Positions 26,089-35,003 of a stretch of 64,000 nt of DNA are shown here, one piece after another. Each line of letters opens with the position of its first letter. Position 1 is the stretch's first letter. The notes under the pieces are model-generated. The model made no database searches. It was not told the DNA's origin and was given only the letters and a program-made list of their open reading frames with translations. The position numbers and the translations under genes are program-made. The stretch lies in contig NZ_AUBP01000027.1 in the NCBI RefSeq assembly GCF_000429305.1, positions 1 through 64,000 of the forward strand. Direction: 5' to 3'. The DNA is from Desulfovibrio inopinatus DSM 10711. Lineage in GTDB: Bacteria > Desulfobacterota > Desulfovibrionia > Desulfovibrionales > Desulfovibrionaceae.

Positions 26089-27296
26089 AATACTGTTCCT
26101 TTACGGGCTGGGTGGTGATGTCGTCAGCGACAGGGGCGAAGAACATCACACAGACCCGAGTTTACGCATGGAAGACATGCCATGTTGGGGGGGACAGAAC
26201 AGCGCTGTTTCCGGAAAGAGGAAACAATGCATCCACAATAACGCAATCCATGCAAAGGATGCATGGTATCTGCTGAAGCTGGAGATCGTCAGAGGGAGAC
26301 GGATCGGGGAAGAGTGATTGAAAAACGAGATTCCGATGTGGCAGCATACCTGGGGGGGAGATGTGACACGCCGCGCCGCATGATGCGGAAATTATACCGG
26401 TGGAATACGGCGATATACCCTTGGAGGAAGCTGAGGGGTGAAACATACGGGCGTCTTTCAATCTTATGGTGTCACGATGAGAGAGTGCATCGTGACCGCA
26501 AATAATGCCCGATTGGTAATTTTCTGTCTAATCGTTAATTCATATCGTTGAATAATGTATTTATTGGATTTTCCAATGCAGTCTGGAGCCTGATGACATT
26601 TGTTCACCATGAGCTTCGTGCAACAAGGGAAGCAAGAATGCGAGAGGAACAGGGGCAAGAGCCATTAGGCACTCTTTGACTGCCACAGAAACGCGCTCGA
26701 TTGTTTCTCTAATATAGTCATCGTATATTGCCTTCAATGAGGTTGTCTGGGATCTTTTCAGAAAGACCGTGATGTTTACATCTGCAAATGGGAGGATTCT
26801 GTAGGCATTCTTCTCATACTGAATTTTCCAGGAGCAAGGCACCACTGCGTTGACCCGCCATGATGATCTTCGTTCCTCCGTTGCTGGCGATAACAGATTT
26901 GATTCAAATGACAATTATCGACGACGATTGACAAAAAGTATCTTGATTGACTACGTTCAGGCATAAGCGTCATTCATTAAGCGCTGATACCTTTCGAGGA
27001 TTCAGCTATGCTGACGTGTTCGACGTTGGAGTGTCCATACGCTTCAGAAAACGACTACGTACAAGCCCACAGCCCAGGAGATTCTAGCAGAAAGAATTCT
27101 TGAGCCTCGTAAGAGGCGTTTGGTCATCTCATGCAACCATCCAGGCTCATTTTCATCTCTTCTGCGAATATACATCATAATTCATTTGGGGCGAGCCTCC
27201 ATTCTCCGACATGAATACCGTCCTTGTCGCCTTTAAGACGGTTAGCACCAAGAGCTGGGCTAACGCCAGCGTATACAATGTCATTGAGGTAGTCTG
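26089..27296. other. Gene-poor 1.2-kb region
   Basis: No gene is well supported. The part next to 26088 presumably holds the promoter of the ModA-like operon; it contains ATGCAT-like short repeats around 26228-26262. On the minus strand near 27175-27285 a short open stretch reads GVSPALGANRLKGDKDGIHV and stops, which looks like the end of a lost gene. Frames are short and interrupted throughout, as in decayed DNA. Confidence 0.4.
26561..26914 (-). pseudogene. Possible remnant ORF with a PilZ-like RRxxxR motif
   Basis: A 117-codon frame that can only start at a TTG directly after a stop codon and without a ribosome binding site. ERRSSWRVNAVVPCSWKI resembles the start of a PilZ c-di-GMP-binding domain, but the second PilZ motif (DxSxxG) is not seen. 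The C-terminal part is helical. It could be a decayed gene or chance. Confidence 0.25.
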
Positions 27297-28142
27297 ATGC
27301 ACCCTACCGCAGTCCCCGCCCTTCCTCGGAGCAAATCGAACATCGCGCCCACCGCCTGTTTGGCTACGACTGCATCCGGGCACGAGCCGAATGCGAAAGA
27401 GCAACGTGAGGTCAAGATCGAAGTGAAAAACTTGACGAAACGTTTTGGGGATCTCCTCGTGCTCGATAACATCTCCTTTGACGTGGCTGAAGGAGAGTTT
27501 GTGGCCATCGTCGGCCCAACGGGATGCGGCAAAACGACGTTTTTAAACGTCCTCTCCCGCCTCATACCCGTCACCAGTGGCCACATCCTCATCAGTGGCC
27601 AAAACGCTGATCCTAAGCGGCACAATATTTCTTTTGTTTTCCAGGAGCCCACCTGTTTGCCCTGGAGTACGGTGCGTGACAACGTCGCCTTCGGCATGGA
27701 CATCAAAAGAGTGTCCCGTGCCGAGAGAGACAGCCGTCTGGAATACATTCTCAATCTTATGGGCCTTGCCCAATGCGCTCACCTTTACCCGAATCAAGTC
27801 TCAGCGAGCATGCTTCAGCGTATCGCCGTGTCCCGTGCCTTTGCCGTGGACCCCGACCTGCTCCTCATGGACGAGCCATACGGTCAACTCGACGTTAACC
27901 TCCGGTTTCATTTGGAGGATGAGCTGCTTAAGCTTTGGCGTAACCTGAAAAGCACCGTGCTTTTTATCACCCACAATATTGAGGAGGCGGTCTACTTGGC
28001 AGAGCGCATTCTGGTGCTCTCCAACAAGCCTACGACCATCAAAGCCAGTATTAAGGTGGAGTTGCCGCGTCCACGTGATTTTATGGACCCGGAGTTTATC
28101 CGCATCCGAAAAGAAGTCACGGAACTCATTCGCTGGTGGTGA
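27297..28142 (+). CDS. ABC transporter ATPase 1 (degenerate signature motif)
   Basis: A 281-residue ATPase of the nitrate/taurine/sulfonate importer family. Walker A GPTGCGKT (residues 73-80), Q-loop, Walker B LLLMDE with Glu193, and the switch His226 in FITHNIEEA are intact. The ABC signature, normally LSGGM/Q, reads VSASM (168-172), so it should not complete a normal ATP site in its partner. A 40-residue extension with Ala/Thr/Pro precedes the domain. GAGGT lies before the ATG. It heads the five-gene operon 27297-31854. Confidence 0.9.
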   Translation: MHPTAVPALPRSKSNIAPTACLATTASGHEPNAKEQREVKIEVKNLTKRFGDLLVLDNISFDVAEGEFVAIVGPTGCGKTTFLNVLSRLIPVTSGHILISGQNADPKRHNISFVFQEPTCLPWSTVRDNVAFGMDIKRVSRAERDSRLEYILNLMGLAQCAHLYPNQVSASMLQRIAVSRAFAVDPDLLLMDEPYGQLDVNLRFHLEDELLKLWRNLKSTVLFITHNIEEAVYLAERILVLSNKPTTIKASIKVELPRPRDFMDPEFIRIRKEVTELIRWW

Positions 28143-28227
28143 TTTCCAAAATCTACGGAATGAACTGTTGAGGCATACGCCCCTGAACAAAACAGGAAAC
28201 ACACAAGCAGCAACGTGAGGAGTCATT

Positions 28228-29298
28228 ATGCGTGGTTTAAAATATTGGATGGTAACCAGCGTCATGATCGTGACACTTTTTATAGCTTTCGTATTTGCCG
28301 TCGCAGCCCAGGAAATACACCAGGAACTCGACACTGCCTGGATGGATGAAAATGAAACTTTTATCCCTTGGTACGCCACGCAACATGGCTGGGACAAGGC
28401 TGAAGGCATTGAACTCAATATGCTCATGTTTGACACCGGTATGGCCCAAATGGAGACCTTACCCGCCAAAGAGTGGGTGCTGGGCGGCACCGGCGGTGTG
28501 CCTATGATGTTTGGCGCGCTACGACACAACGCGTATCTGATCGCCATTGGCAATGATGAGTCCATGACCAACGCTGTCCTCGTGCGGCCCGATAGCCCTA
28601 TCCTTAACGTCAAAGGCGCCAATCCAGCGTATCCTGATGTCTACGGTTCGGCCGACACCGTCAGAGGGAAGACCATCCTTGTTACCACCATATCCTCCGG
28701 ACATTACGCCATGAGCTTGTGGCTTAAGGCCTTGGGGCTTACCGACAAGGACGTTGTCATCAAGAACATGGACCCAGCCCAGTGTGTGGCCGCCTTTGAA
28801 AGAGGCATCGGCGACGCCGTTGTTCTATGGGCACCCCAGATGTACAACGGCTTGAAAAAAGGTTGGAAAGTCGCTTCGGATGTGAAAAAGGCCGGAGGCT
28901 TCATTCTTATTGTTTTGGCTGGTGACAAAGAGTTTTGCGACAACAATCCTGAAGTTGTAGCCAAGTTTCTCAAGGTCTATTTCCGTGGCATCGACCTCGT
29001 GCGTAAGGACGGCGTAAAGCTGGCTCCGGACTACGTCGAGTTTCTCAGGTGGGCAGGGCTCAATATGAGCGATGAAGCGGCCAAAATGGATCTGGAGATG
29101 CATCCAGTATATACCCTGGATGAACAACTCAAACTCTTCGACGCTTCACAAGGCGAAAGTCAAGTTCAGGCCTGGCAGAAGCAGCTGGTGCAATTTTTTA
29201 CCTCCCTGGGCAAGCTCAAGCAGGAGGAAGGCTCTCAGCTTGAAACCGGCTATTACATCACCGACAAGTTCTTAAAACTCGTCCCGACGGTAAAATAG
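28228..29298 (+). CDS. ABC transporter substrate-binding protein (SsuA/TauA/NrtA-like)
   Basis: A 356-residue periplasmic protein with a signal peptide (about residues 1-27, ending AVAAQ). The fold matches the SsuA/TauA/ThiY group: early FIPWYATQHGWDKAEGIELNM, GGTGGVPMMFGALRHN, and GKTILVTTISSGHYAMSLWL. The ligand cannot be deduced; candidates are an aliphatic sulfonate, amine or pyrimidine-like compound. It is followed by two permeases and a second ATPase. AAGAAG-poor spacing aside, GTGAGGAG precedes the ATG. Confidence 0.88.
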   Translation: MRGLKYWMVTSVMIVTLFIAFVFAVAAQEIHQELDTAWMDENETFIPWYATQHGWDKAEGIELNMLMFDTGMAQMETLPAKEWVLGGTGGVPMMFGALRHNAYLIAIGNDESMTNAVLVRPDSPILNVKGANPAYPDVYGSADTVRGKTILVTTISSGHYAMSLWLKALGLTDKDVVIKNMDPAQCVAAFERGIGDAVVLWAPQMYNGLKKGWKVASDVKKAGGFILIVLAGDKEFCDNNPEVVAKFLKVYFRGIDLVRKDGVKLAPDYVEFLRWAGLNMSDEAAKMDLEMHPVYTLDEQLKLFDASQGESQVQAWQKQLVQFFTSLGKLKQEEGSQLETGYYITDKFLKLVPTVK

Positions 29299-29378
29299 TT
29301 GGATACGTTCTGGCGGCTGACTCCGTACCCCTGTTCACCGATCAGAGGCATCCGTCTACCGGCGTTGTTGGAGAATCC

Positions 29379-30176
29379 ATGACGACCCATCGGGAAATGA
29401 AAATCCATACTCCTCTGGCGCTCAAGGTGTTGCCAGTGGTGAGCGTGGTCGTTTTTTTCCTTTTATGGGAGGGGGTGGTTTGTTTCGGCTTCGTGCCGGA
29501 AACCATGCTTGCGACCCCGAGCAGTGTGTTCAAGCTGCTTCTCGTCAAACTGCGGGAGAGTGACCCCGATGGGGCATTGCTCCAGCAACACATCTGGATC
29601 AGCATTCAGGAGGCTTTCAGTGGGTATTTTTTGTCTTTACTGATAGGCCTGCCTTTGGGATTGGCTATGGGTTGGTTTACTGTAGCCGAAGGGTTGGGGC
29701 GGCCTCTCTTCGAGATAATCCGGCCTATTCCGCCTGTGGCCTGGATCCCTTTAACTATCTTCTGGTTTGGCATCGGCCTGTCAGGGAAGATTTTTATTAT
29801 ATGGCTTGGTGGCCTTGTGCCCTGTGTCATCAACGCCTATGCGGGCGTGAAGATGACCAATCCTACGCTTATTCAAATGGCTCGCACATATGGTGCAAGT
29901 GACTGGCAGATCTTCACTCGGCTCTGCATCCCATCGGCTCTCCCCATGGTCTTTGGGGCGCTCCAAATCGCGTTGGCCTGCTGTTGGACGAACCTTGTCG
30001 GCGCTGAATTGCTTGCTGCGGATGCTGGACTTGGATTTCTCATTACTATGGGACGACGGCTGGCTTTGCCGGAAATGGTGGTTCTCGGTATGGTTATGGT
30101 GGGGTTTACAGGCGCGATTATTGGCGTAGCCATTGACCTTGTGGAAAGACGGCTTTTGACCAGTATCAGGAGGTAA
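29379..30176 (+). CDS. ABC transporter permease 1 (SsuC/TauC-like)
   Basis: A 265-residue inner-membrane permease with about six helices. The coupling-helix motif for the ATPase is seen in MARTYGASDWQIFTRLCIPSALP. IIRPIPPVAWIPLTIFWFG is the conserved stretch of the family. It lies three bases from the second permease, with which it should form a heterodimer. The start follows GGAGAATCC. Confidence 0.9.
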   Translation: MTTHREMKIHTPLALKVLPVVSVVVFFLLWEGVVCFGFVPETMLATPSSVFKLLLVKLRESDPDGALLQQHIWISIQEAFSGYFLSLLIGLPLGLAMGWFTVAEGLGRPLFEIIRPIPPVAWIPLTIFWFGIGLSGKIFIIWLGGLVPCVINAYAGVKMTNPTLIQMARTYGASDWQIFTRLCIPSALPMVFGALQIALACCWTNLVGAELLAADAGLGFLITMGRRLALPEMVVLGMVMVGFTGAIIGVAIDLVERRLLTSIRR

Positions 30177-30179
30177 TCC

Positions 30180-31046
30180 ATGCCAACGACCACGACTAGG
30201 GATGCTGTTGTGGCTCATGAGACAGTGGAGACCCACGTGGATCGTACGCCTTTGACTCTGAAACACGTGCTGCACAACCGTTGGCTACTTTACATTCTTT
30301 CGCTTACCGCCTTTTTCGCGGTCTGGGAACTCATGGCTCGGACTGGAAGTAAGGGGGGAGCCAGCACGTTGGCCAGCCCATTGGAAGTGATCAGGGAAAT
30401 AGTCTTTCTCGCCAACAACAAGCTGGCACAAAAGACCCTTTGGGGCCATGCTTGGGACAGTACTCGACGTGTATTCATCGGATTTTCCATTGCCTCGGTT
30501 ATTGCTGTACCGCTTGGGCTTTTTATGGCTCTTAACCGCTATGTTAACGCTGTGGTCAAACCCCTCTTCGATCTGTTTAAGCCTATGCCCCCCATCGCCT
30601 GGACCTCCCTCTCCATTCTTTGGTTTGGCATTGGAGAAGGTTCCAAAGTCTTTATTATTGTCATCGGTACCTTTGTGCCTTGCCTGCTCAACGCGTACAA
30701 TGGTGTGCGTTTGGTTGACCCCGAACTCTACGATGTGATCCGGACCCTCGGCGGGAGTCGGCGCGACGAGATTTTGCATGTGTGTTTTCCAGCCGCGTTT
30801 CCGGCTATTTTCGCGGGACTGCAGATATCACTTTCCATCGCATGGAGTTGTGTGCTGGCTGCCGAGTTGATCAGCTCCCGTTCAGGATTGGGGTTTATCA
30901 TCGTGCGCGGCATGAAGCTGTCACAGCCTGAAATCGTCATTGGCGGCATGATTGTTATTGCTGTGGCGGCCTGGGGTACCACTTTGCTCGTCATGGCTTT
31001 GGAGAGCGTGTTGTGTCCATGGAAACGTAAAATTGCTGGACAATAA
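30180..31046 (+). CDS. ABC transporter permease 2 (SsuC/TauC-like)
   Basis: A 288-residue permease, a paralogue of the one before it: LFKPMPPIAWTSLSILWFG and the coupling motif IRTLGGSRRDEILHVCFPAAFP. An N-terminal cytoplasmic extension of about 35 residues precedes the first helix. AGGAGG precedes the ATG. Having two different permeases matches having two different ATPases in the operon. Confidence 0.9.
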   Translation: MPTTTTRDAVVAHETVETHVDRTPLTLKHVLHNRWLLYILSLTAFFAVWELMARTGSKGGASTLASPLEVIREIVFLANNKLAQKTLWGHAWDSTRRVFIGFSIASVIAVPLGLFMALNRYVNAVVKPLFDLFKPMPPIAWTSLSILWFGIGEGSKVFIIVIGTFVPCLLNAYNGVRLVDPELYDVIRTLGGSRRDEILHVCFPAAFPAIFAGLQISLSIAWSCVLAAELISSRSGLGFIIVRGMKLSQPEIVIGGMIVIAVAAWGTTLLVMALESVLCPWKRKIAGQ

Positions 31047-31074
31047 CTCCGGTCCTGGGAAGTCAGGTCTCGTC

Positions 31075-31854
31075 ATGATGTCTTCTCCCGATGTGTCTCC
31101 TGTGGCTATTTCCTGTGACGATGTGAGTAAAACTTTCATTCAGAAAGGCCATCAGTTGGTACCTGTGCTGGAACGGGTAAACCTTGCCGTTCACGAAAAC
31201 GAATTTCTCGTCATCCTCGGCCCGGGGCAGTGTGGTAAGAGTACGCTTTTACGTATTATTGCAGGATTGGAGAAACCCACTTCAGGCAATGTGATCGTCA
31301 AGGGGCAGCCTGTAACTGGCCCCGGAAGGGAGCGTGGTCTGGTTTTCCAAAATTACATGCTCTTTCCCTGGAAGACTGTGCTCGGCAACGTGAGCATAGG
31401 GCCCAAACTGCGCGGCGCATCCAAAGCTGAGCAACACGAAATTGCACGTCATTATATTCATCTCCTCGGTCTTTCCGGTTTCGAGAAGCACTATCCGCAT
31501 CAGCTTTCTGGCGGCATGAAGCAGCGAGTGGGTATCGCTCGGGCTTACGCCAATAATCCTGAGATTATGCTTCTTGACGAACCTTTTGGTCAGCTTGACG
31601 CTCAGACTCGGATTTTCATGGAGCAGGAGATCGAACGTATCTGGCAGCGAGAAAAGCGCACAGTGTTGTTCGTGACGAACAACATCGACGAGGCGCTTTA
31701 CCTTGGCGATCGTGTCGTGGCTATGGAAGGTAAACTTCCAGGGCGGGTGCAGTGTGCCTATACTGTGAACTTCCCTCGTCCGCGGGACGTAACGAGTATG
31801 GATTTTCTTCAGATGCGCAAGAAAATCATCAACTCTTCGGAGCTCACGCTTTAG
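31075..31854 (+). CDS. ABC transporter ATPase 2 (H-loop histidine replaced by Asn)
   Basis: A 259-residue ATPase. Walker A GPGQCGKS (49-56), signature LSGGM (144-148) and Walker B IMLLDE with its Glu are intact, but the switch histidine is Asn202 (FVTNNIDEA). In a heterodimer with ATPase 1, this subunit's good signature would complete ATPase 1's good site, and the two defects fall together in the other site. The start at 31075 or 31078 has no strong ribosome binding site; a longer frame from 30952 lies inside the permease gene. Confidence 0.9.
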   Translation: MMSSPDVSPVAISCDDVSKTFIQKGHQLVPVLERVNLAVHENEFLVILGPGQCGKSTLLRIIAGLEKPTSGNVIVKGQPVTGPGRERGLVFQNYMLFPWKTVLGNVSIGPKLRGASKAEQHEIARHYIHLLGLSGFEKHYPHQLSGGMKQRVGIARAYANNPEIMLLDEPFGQLDAQTRIFMEQEIERIWQREKRTVLFVTNNIDEALYLGDRVVAMEGKLPGRVQCAYTVNFPRPRDVTSMDFLQMRKKIINSSELTL

Positions 31855-31882
31855 TCCACTTACCGTAAGAATGTCTGTGATA

Positions 31883-32974
31883 TTATAATTCAGTATCTTG
31901 AATGACGTATGACGCAAGCTGTTGCGCCAAGTCCAGAAGCTGTGTGCTGTTCTCCAACCCCTCGATAAAACGCGCCGGGATACCGTCCAGGCCGACGTGG
32001 GCACCGGTAAGGGCTCCGGTCAAGATGGCACGGGCTTGATTTTGCCCACCGCCATTCACGGCGTGGAGTACTGCCGATTCGAAGTCGTCGTGGAATCGGG
32101 CGGTCAGATAATAGGCCGCCGGTAACATATGATAGATAGCACAGGGCATGCCATAGACAAGGCTGACCTTCCACGCGGGTTCAATACGGATGCCGGTATC
32201 GGATGCCGCCATGGCCATATAGCTTGGCGTGAGCAGAGCATCTGGAGAAGCAAAGCGGCCGGCACGCGGTGGATCGGGATCACCCGGACGCGGCGCCTGC
32301 ATACCTTCGCGGGTGACGGCATGAAACGGGAGTTCACCGTGCTTGACGAGATCCATCAGCTTCATGGAAAGCGTGGAATCCAATGTATGTCCTTGAACGA
32401 TCATGGCCAGAACAGCACCGTAGGCGACGGTCATGGAAACAACGACGTCGTCGGTTTGCGTGAGAAGAGTATTTTCGCTGATGGCTTGGGCGAGTGTCGT
32501 GGGGTGTAGCGCATACCGAATGGCAATGGCGAGGGTGCGTTCGATAGCTTCTGTCGTGTCGGCATGCCCACCAGTTTTCCCCCATGGCAACCCTTGTTCA
32601 ACGCGACAACGCCATGCCTCGCGAATGGATTGACTGGTATATCCGCCCGGGCCATTGGCCGGTTGACCATTGAGCAACGGAAAAATGTCCTCATCCATGC
32701 GACGACAAAAATCGGTGTGATTATACCCGCCATTTTCCACAAGAGATTCCACGGTCAGCTTCAGGAGAATGCCGGCTTGCGATAATTGGCCGGCGCGCAG
32801 TCCGTCATGATAGCGGCCCGGCTTGGGGGCGGTGTATCCATCAATCCAATCGCCGTAATCGCGACGTAATGCGTCCAAATCGTAATACCAATGCGGCCCC
32901 ATCCCGAGTGCGTCGCCGATCCAGGCACCCATGAGGGCTCCCATGGCTCGATTGTGGGGATCGGGTTGCGTCAT
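31883..32974 (-). CDS. ADP-ribosylglycohydrolase-family (J1-crystallin-like) protein
   Basis: A 363-residue all-helical protein. The fold is recognisable from GALMGAWIGDALGMG at the start and ILTGALTGAHVGLDGIP near the end. In the active DraG/ARH enzymes the metal is held by a TDDT motif and a C-terminal GGDTDT; here the matching places read RAGQLSQAG and GGGQNQAR, so the di-magnesium site appears lost or changed. It may act on another substrate or be non-catalytic. AAGGAG supports the ATG at 32974 rather than that at 33037. It is convergent with the ABC operon. Confidence 0.8.
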   Translation of the reverse strand: MTQPDPHNRAMGALMGAWIGDALGMGPHWYYDLDALRRDYGDWIDGYTAPKPGRYHDGLRAGQLSQAGILLKLTVESLVENGGYNHTDFCRRMDEDIFPLLNGQPANGPGGYTSQSIREAWRCRVEQGLPWGKTGGHADTTEAIERTLAIAIRYALHPTTLAQAISENTLLTQTDDVVVSMTVAYGAVLAMIVQGHTLDSTLSMKLMDLVKHGELPFHAVTREGMQAPRPGDPDPPRAGRFASPDALLTPSYMAMAASDTGIRIEPAWKVSLVYGMPCAIYHMLPAAYYLTARFHDDFESAVLHAVNGGGQNQARAILTGALTGAHVGLDGIPARFIEGLENSTQLLDLAQQLASYVIQDTEL

Positions 32975-33120
32975 GTCGTCAGCTCCTTCTTGGAGAGTTG
33001 ATTGTCTCGAATACGATACTATCTCGACGTGTAGCATACCAATGACCTTCTGTCACATCTTTGTGCAGAATGATGGGAGGAGAGGCAGGATGATAACGGG
33101 GTGAGAGGGATATCGACCAC

Positions 33121-33159
33121 ACGAGCCTCCAGGGAGAAGGCGACTATCTGGAGGCTCGT
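33121..33159. repeat. 12-bp inverted repeat, possible hairpin
   Basis: ACGAGCCTCCAG (33121-33132) and CTGGAGGCTCGT (33148-33159) form a perfect stem with a 15-base loop. It sits between two minus-strand genes and could end the methyltransferase transcript, but no T-run follows. Confidence 0.45.
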
Positions 33160-33202
33160 GAAGATGTCCGACTGGGGGGATGTAGAGAGGAATGCTGTCG
33201 TT

Positions 33203-34048
33203 TTATCCCTTTGAGATAATGGCCGTTCCATGCAAATCAGACAGGGGGACTACGAAGACGTTTTCTTCTTCGCAAAATTGTCGGACTGCCTGTTTGGCGC
33301 CTGAGAATCGGGAGTTGTTGTAGTCGTGAATGATCAGACAGCCGCCTCGGGAAAGCCGTGGGTAGAAAAATTTCAGCCCCTTGTACAAGGGTTTGTATAA
33401 GTCCGCATCCAGACTCACGATGGCAAAATGGTCATCAATACCGGCGGCTGTTTCGGGGAAATATCCGGCTTTGAAGATGGCCTGCTCCGGAAACGGCAAG
33501 CGTTGACGCACCATCTCAATGGTGGTGTCGGTAAAATTTTCTGTCGTAGCGCGGGAGAATCGTTGTTCTTGCTCAATGTCCACGTCGCGTTGATCGAAGC
33601 CGGAAAAAGTATCAAACAGATAGAGTTTCCGATCCGGAAACAGGCGGTTCATTTCCGCAGCAAAAGCACCTTGATACACCCCGAGTTCAGCGAGCGCTCC
33701 ATCAATGGATCGATCTTTGACTTCCTGAGCGAGCATTTTCAGGGCGGAAAGTCGCAAGTCAAAGGTGTCGCGTAAATCGACAGCCGTGATGACAGGAGCT
33801 TCGATCCCCATGTTCTGCAATTGCTGCTTTGCGCTTGCGCAAGCATCTTTGTTCAGCATGGAAATAAAAACGATATCGGGAGCATAGGAGGCGATGTCAT
33901 CAGGAGAAATAATGGGAATTGAATCGACTGCAGTTCCCCACTTGGCTTCATTGATGTCGCAATATGCAGCAATGTTGATATCGCTGTTCAACAAGTTCCC
34001 CACCATTTTTCCGCCTTGACCAGCGCCCCAAATGATAACGGTTTTCAT
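33203..34048 (-). CDS. TylF/MycF-type methyltransferase with N-terminal Rossmann domain
   Basis: A 281-residue protein. Residues 1-110 start MKTVIIWGAGQGGKMVGNLL, a nucleotide- or sugar-binding Rossmann module like those in PglD/CoA-binding-type domains. The rest resembles the TylF/MycF class of macrocin O-methyltransferases: GALAELGVYQGAFAAEMNR, YLFDTFSGFD, and the metal-site region VSLDADLYKPLYKGL and IIHDYNN. Such fusions occur in surface-sugar and natural-product loci. AAGGAC supports the start at 34048 over the longer frame from 34123. Confidence 0.8.
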   Translation of the reverse strand: MKTVIIWGAGQGGKMVGNLLNSDINIAAYCDINEAKWGTAVDSIPIISPDDIASYAPDIVFISMLNKDACASAKQQLQNMGIEAPVITAVDLRDTFDLRLSALKMLAQEVKDRSIDGALAELGVYQGAFAAEMNRLFPDRKLYLFDTFSGFDQRDVDIEQEQRFSRATTENFTDTTIEMVRQRLPFPEQAIFKAGYFPETAAGIDDHFAIVSLDADLYKPLYKGLKFFYPRLSRGGCLIIHDYNNSRFSGAKQAVRQFCEEENVFVVPLSDLHGTAIISKG

Positions 34049-34771
34049 AATGTCCTTTTTTATTGTATGTCGAATTTGTAGGGATGAGCGTTGCCCTGTA
34101 CGAGGCGGGTTCGTCAAAATCATCGCCCAACACCGTGGGTATTATCCCTCAGAGGCAGACACGCCATGCCGTGCAATACATCAGCCTTGGGAGATAAGCA
34201 AAGAATGGGAACGTATTGGATTCTTTAAACGTTCCGCATCTTTTCTCTGTGTCGAGCGAACATGATGTCCAAAACAATATGCAGAAGATACAAAAATATC
34301 ACAGCGAAAAGAGAAAAAAGATGTGTATGGGAAAAGTATTCAACTCACACGGTAGAGGCTACGGCGAATGAGTTTGTGACGTGTGTAAATGAGCGGCTAT
34401 CAGAGACAGTTTGCTCAATATGATATCAGAAATATGTCACCTTTTGTCGTTATTTCATGTCTATATGATTTATTATGAGCTTTTTGGGGGCGAGTATGAG
34501 ACGAAGAGAATATTCGTTGTATGAAACATATTTGTTATTTTAAGGACAACGTGCGGACATATCAATGTATCAATGGTATTGACGGAGGGAATATGATTTC
34601 AGTTTCAGAAGTCTGGCTTATATGACCTCAACACGAAGGGGTTTTCCTGGACAGGTTATACCCTAAAACGCAAAGTCTTATAGACAATGCATGGCAATAT
34701 ATGACAATATATGTTGAGGTTTAATTCAAGAGAAAAATAGATTTCGCTTCATAATAGGAGGACGGCAAGAT
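34049..34771. other. Long AT-rich intergenic region
   Basis: Seven hundred bases with no supported gene. The distal half contains the candidate structured RNA at 34625-34720. A ten-codon frame after GGAGGG at about 34594 is too short to judge. The rest shows no clear repeat or hairpin. Confidence 0.5.
34625..34720 (+). ncRNA. Candidate structured RNA with ACGCAAAG core
   Basis: A 9-bp closing stem, ACCTCAACA (34625-34633) with TGTTGAGGT (34712-34720), encloses two smaller hairpins: AGGG/CCCT with inner CCT-GGAC-AGG, and GTC-TTATA-GAC. Between them lies AAAACGCAAA. ACGCAAAG followed by a short stem is the hallmark of the c-di-GMP-I (GEMM) riboswitch, and a chemoreceptor lies downstream, but the tetraloop/receptor parts are not recognisable. 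Confidence 0.35.
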
Positions 34772-34921
34772 ATGGGGAGTGAATCTCTGCAACGATATTC
34801 GACCATGGTGCAAGATAAAAAAAAGTTTTTAAATGATTTCGATCCGTTTTTTTCCATGTTTGGTAACAGCGCTTGTCGCGTGCCAATATATATTGAAGGT
34901 ATTTCAAGTGAGACTACATAA
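34772..34921 (+). CDS. Small ORF of 49 residues with strong ribosome binding site
   Basis: ATG at 34772 follows AGGAGG with good spacing. The product (MGSESLQRYSTMVQDKKKFL, then DFDPFFSMFGNSACRVPIYI) has no membrane segment and no known motif. It lies between the candidate structured RNA and the chemoreceptor gene and is on the same strand as both. It may be a real small protein or a remnant. Confidence 0.45.
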   Translation: MGSESLQRYSTMVQDKKKFLNDFDPFFSMFGNSACRVPIYIEGISSETT

Positions 34922-35003
34922 ATCGATTGTTTGGTGTCGTCTTAGACCGGGCAAGATGAAAATGTAACAACAGGCCTTTCACTGCAAATCTCGGAGTATT
35001 GAA

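Noticed and set aside
34625-34720. Integron attC site suggested by CCTCAAC and GTTGAGG.
   Set aside because: The end bases do not match the RYYYAAC/GTTRRRY core, and there is no integrase or cassette array.
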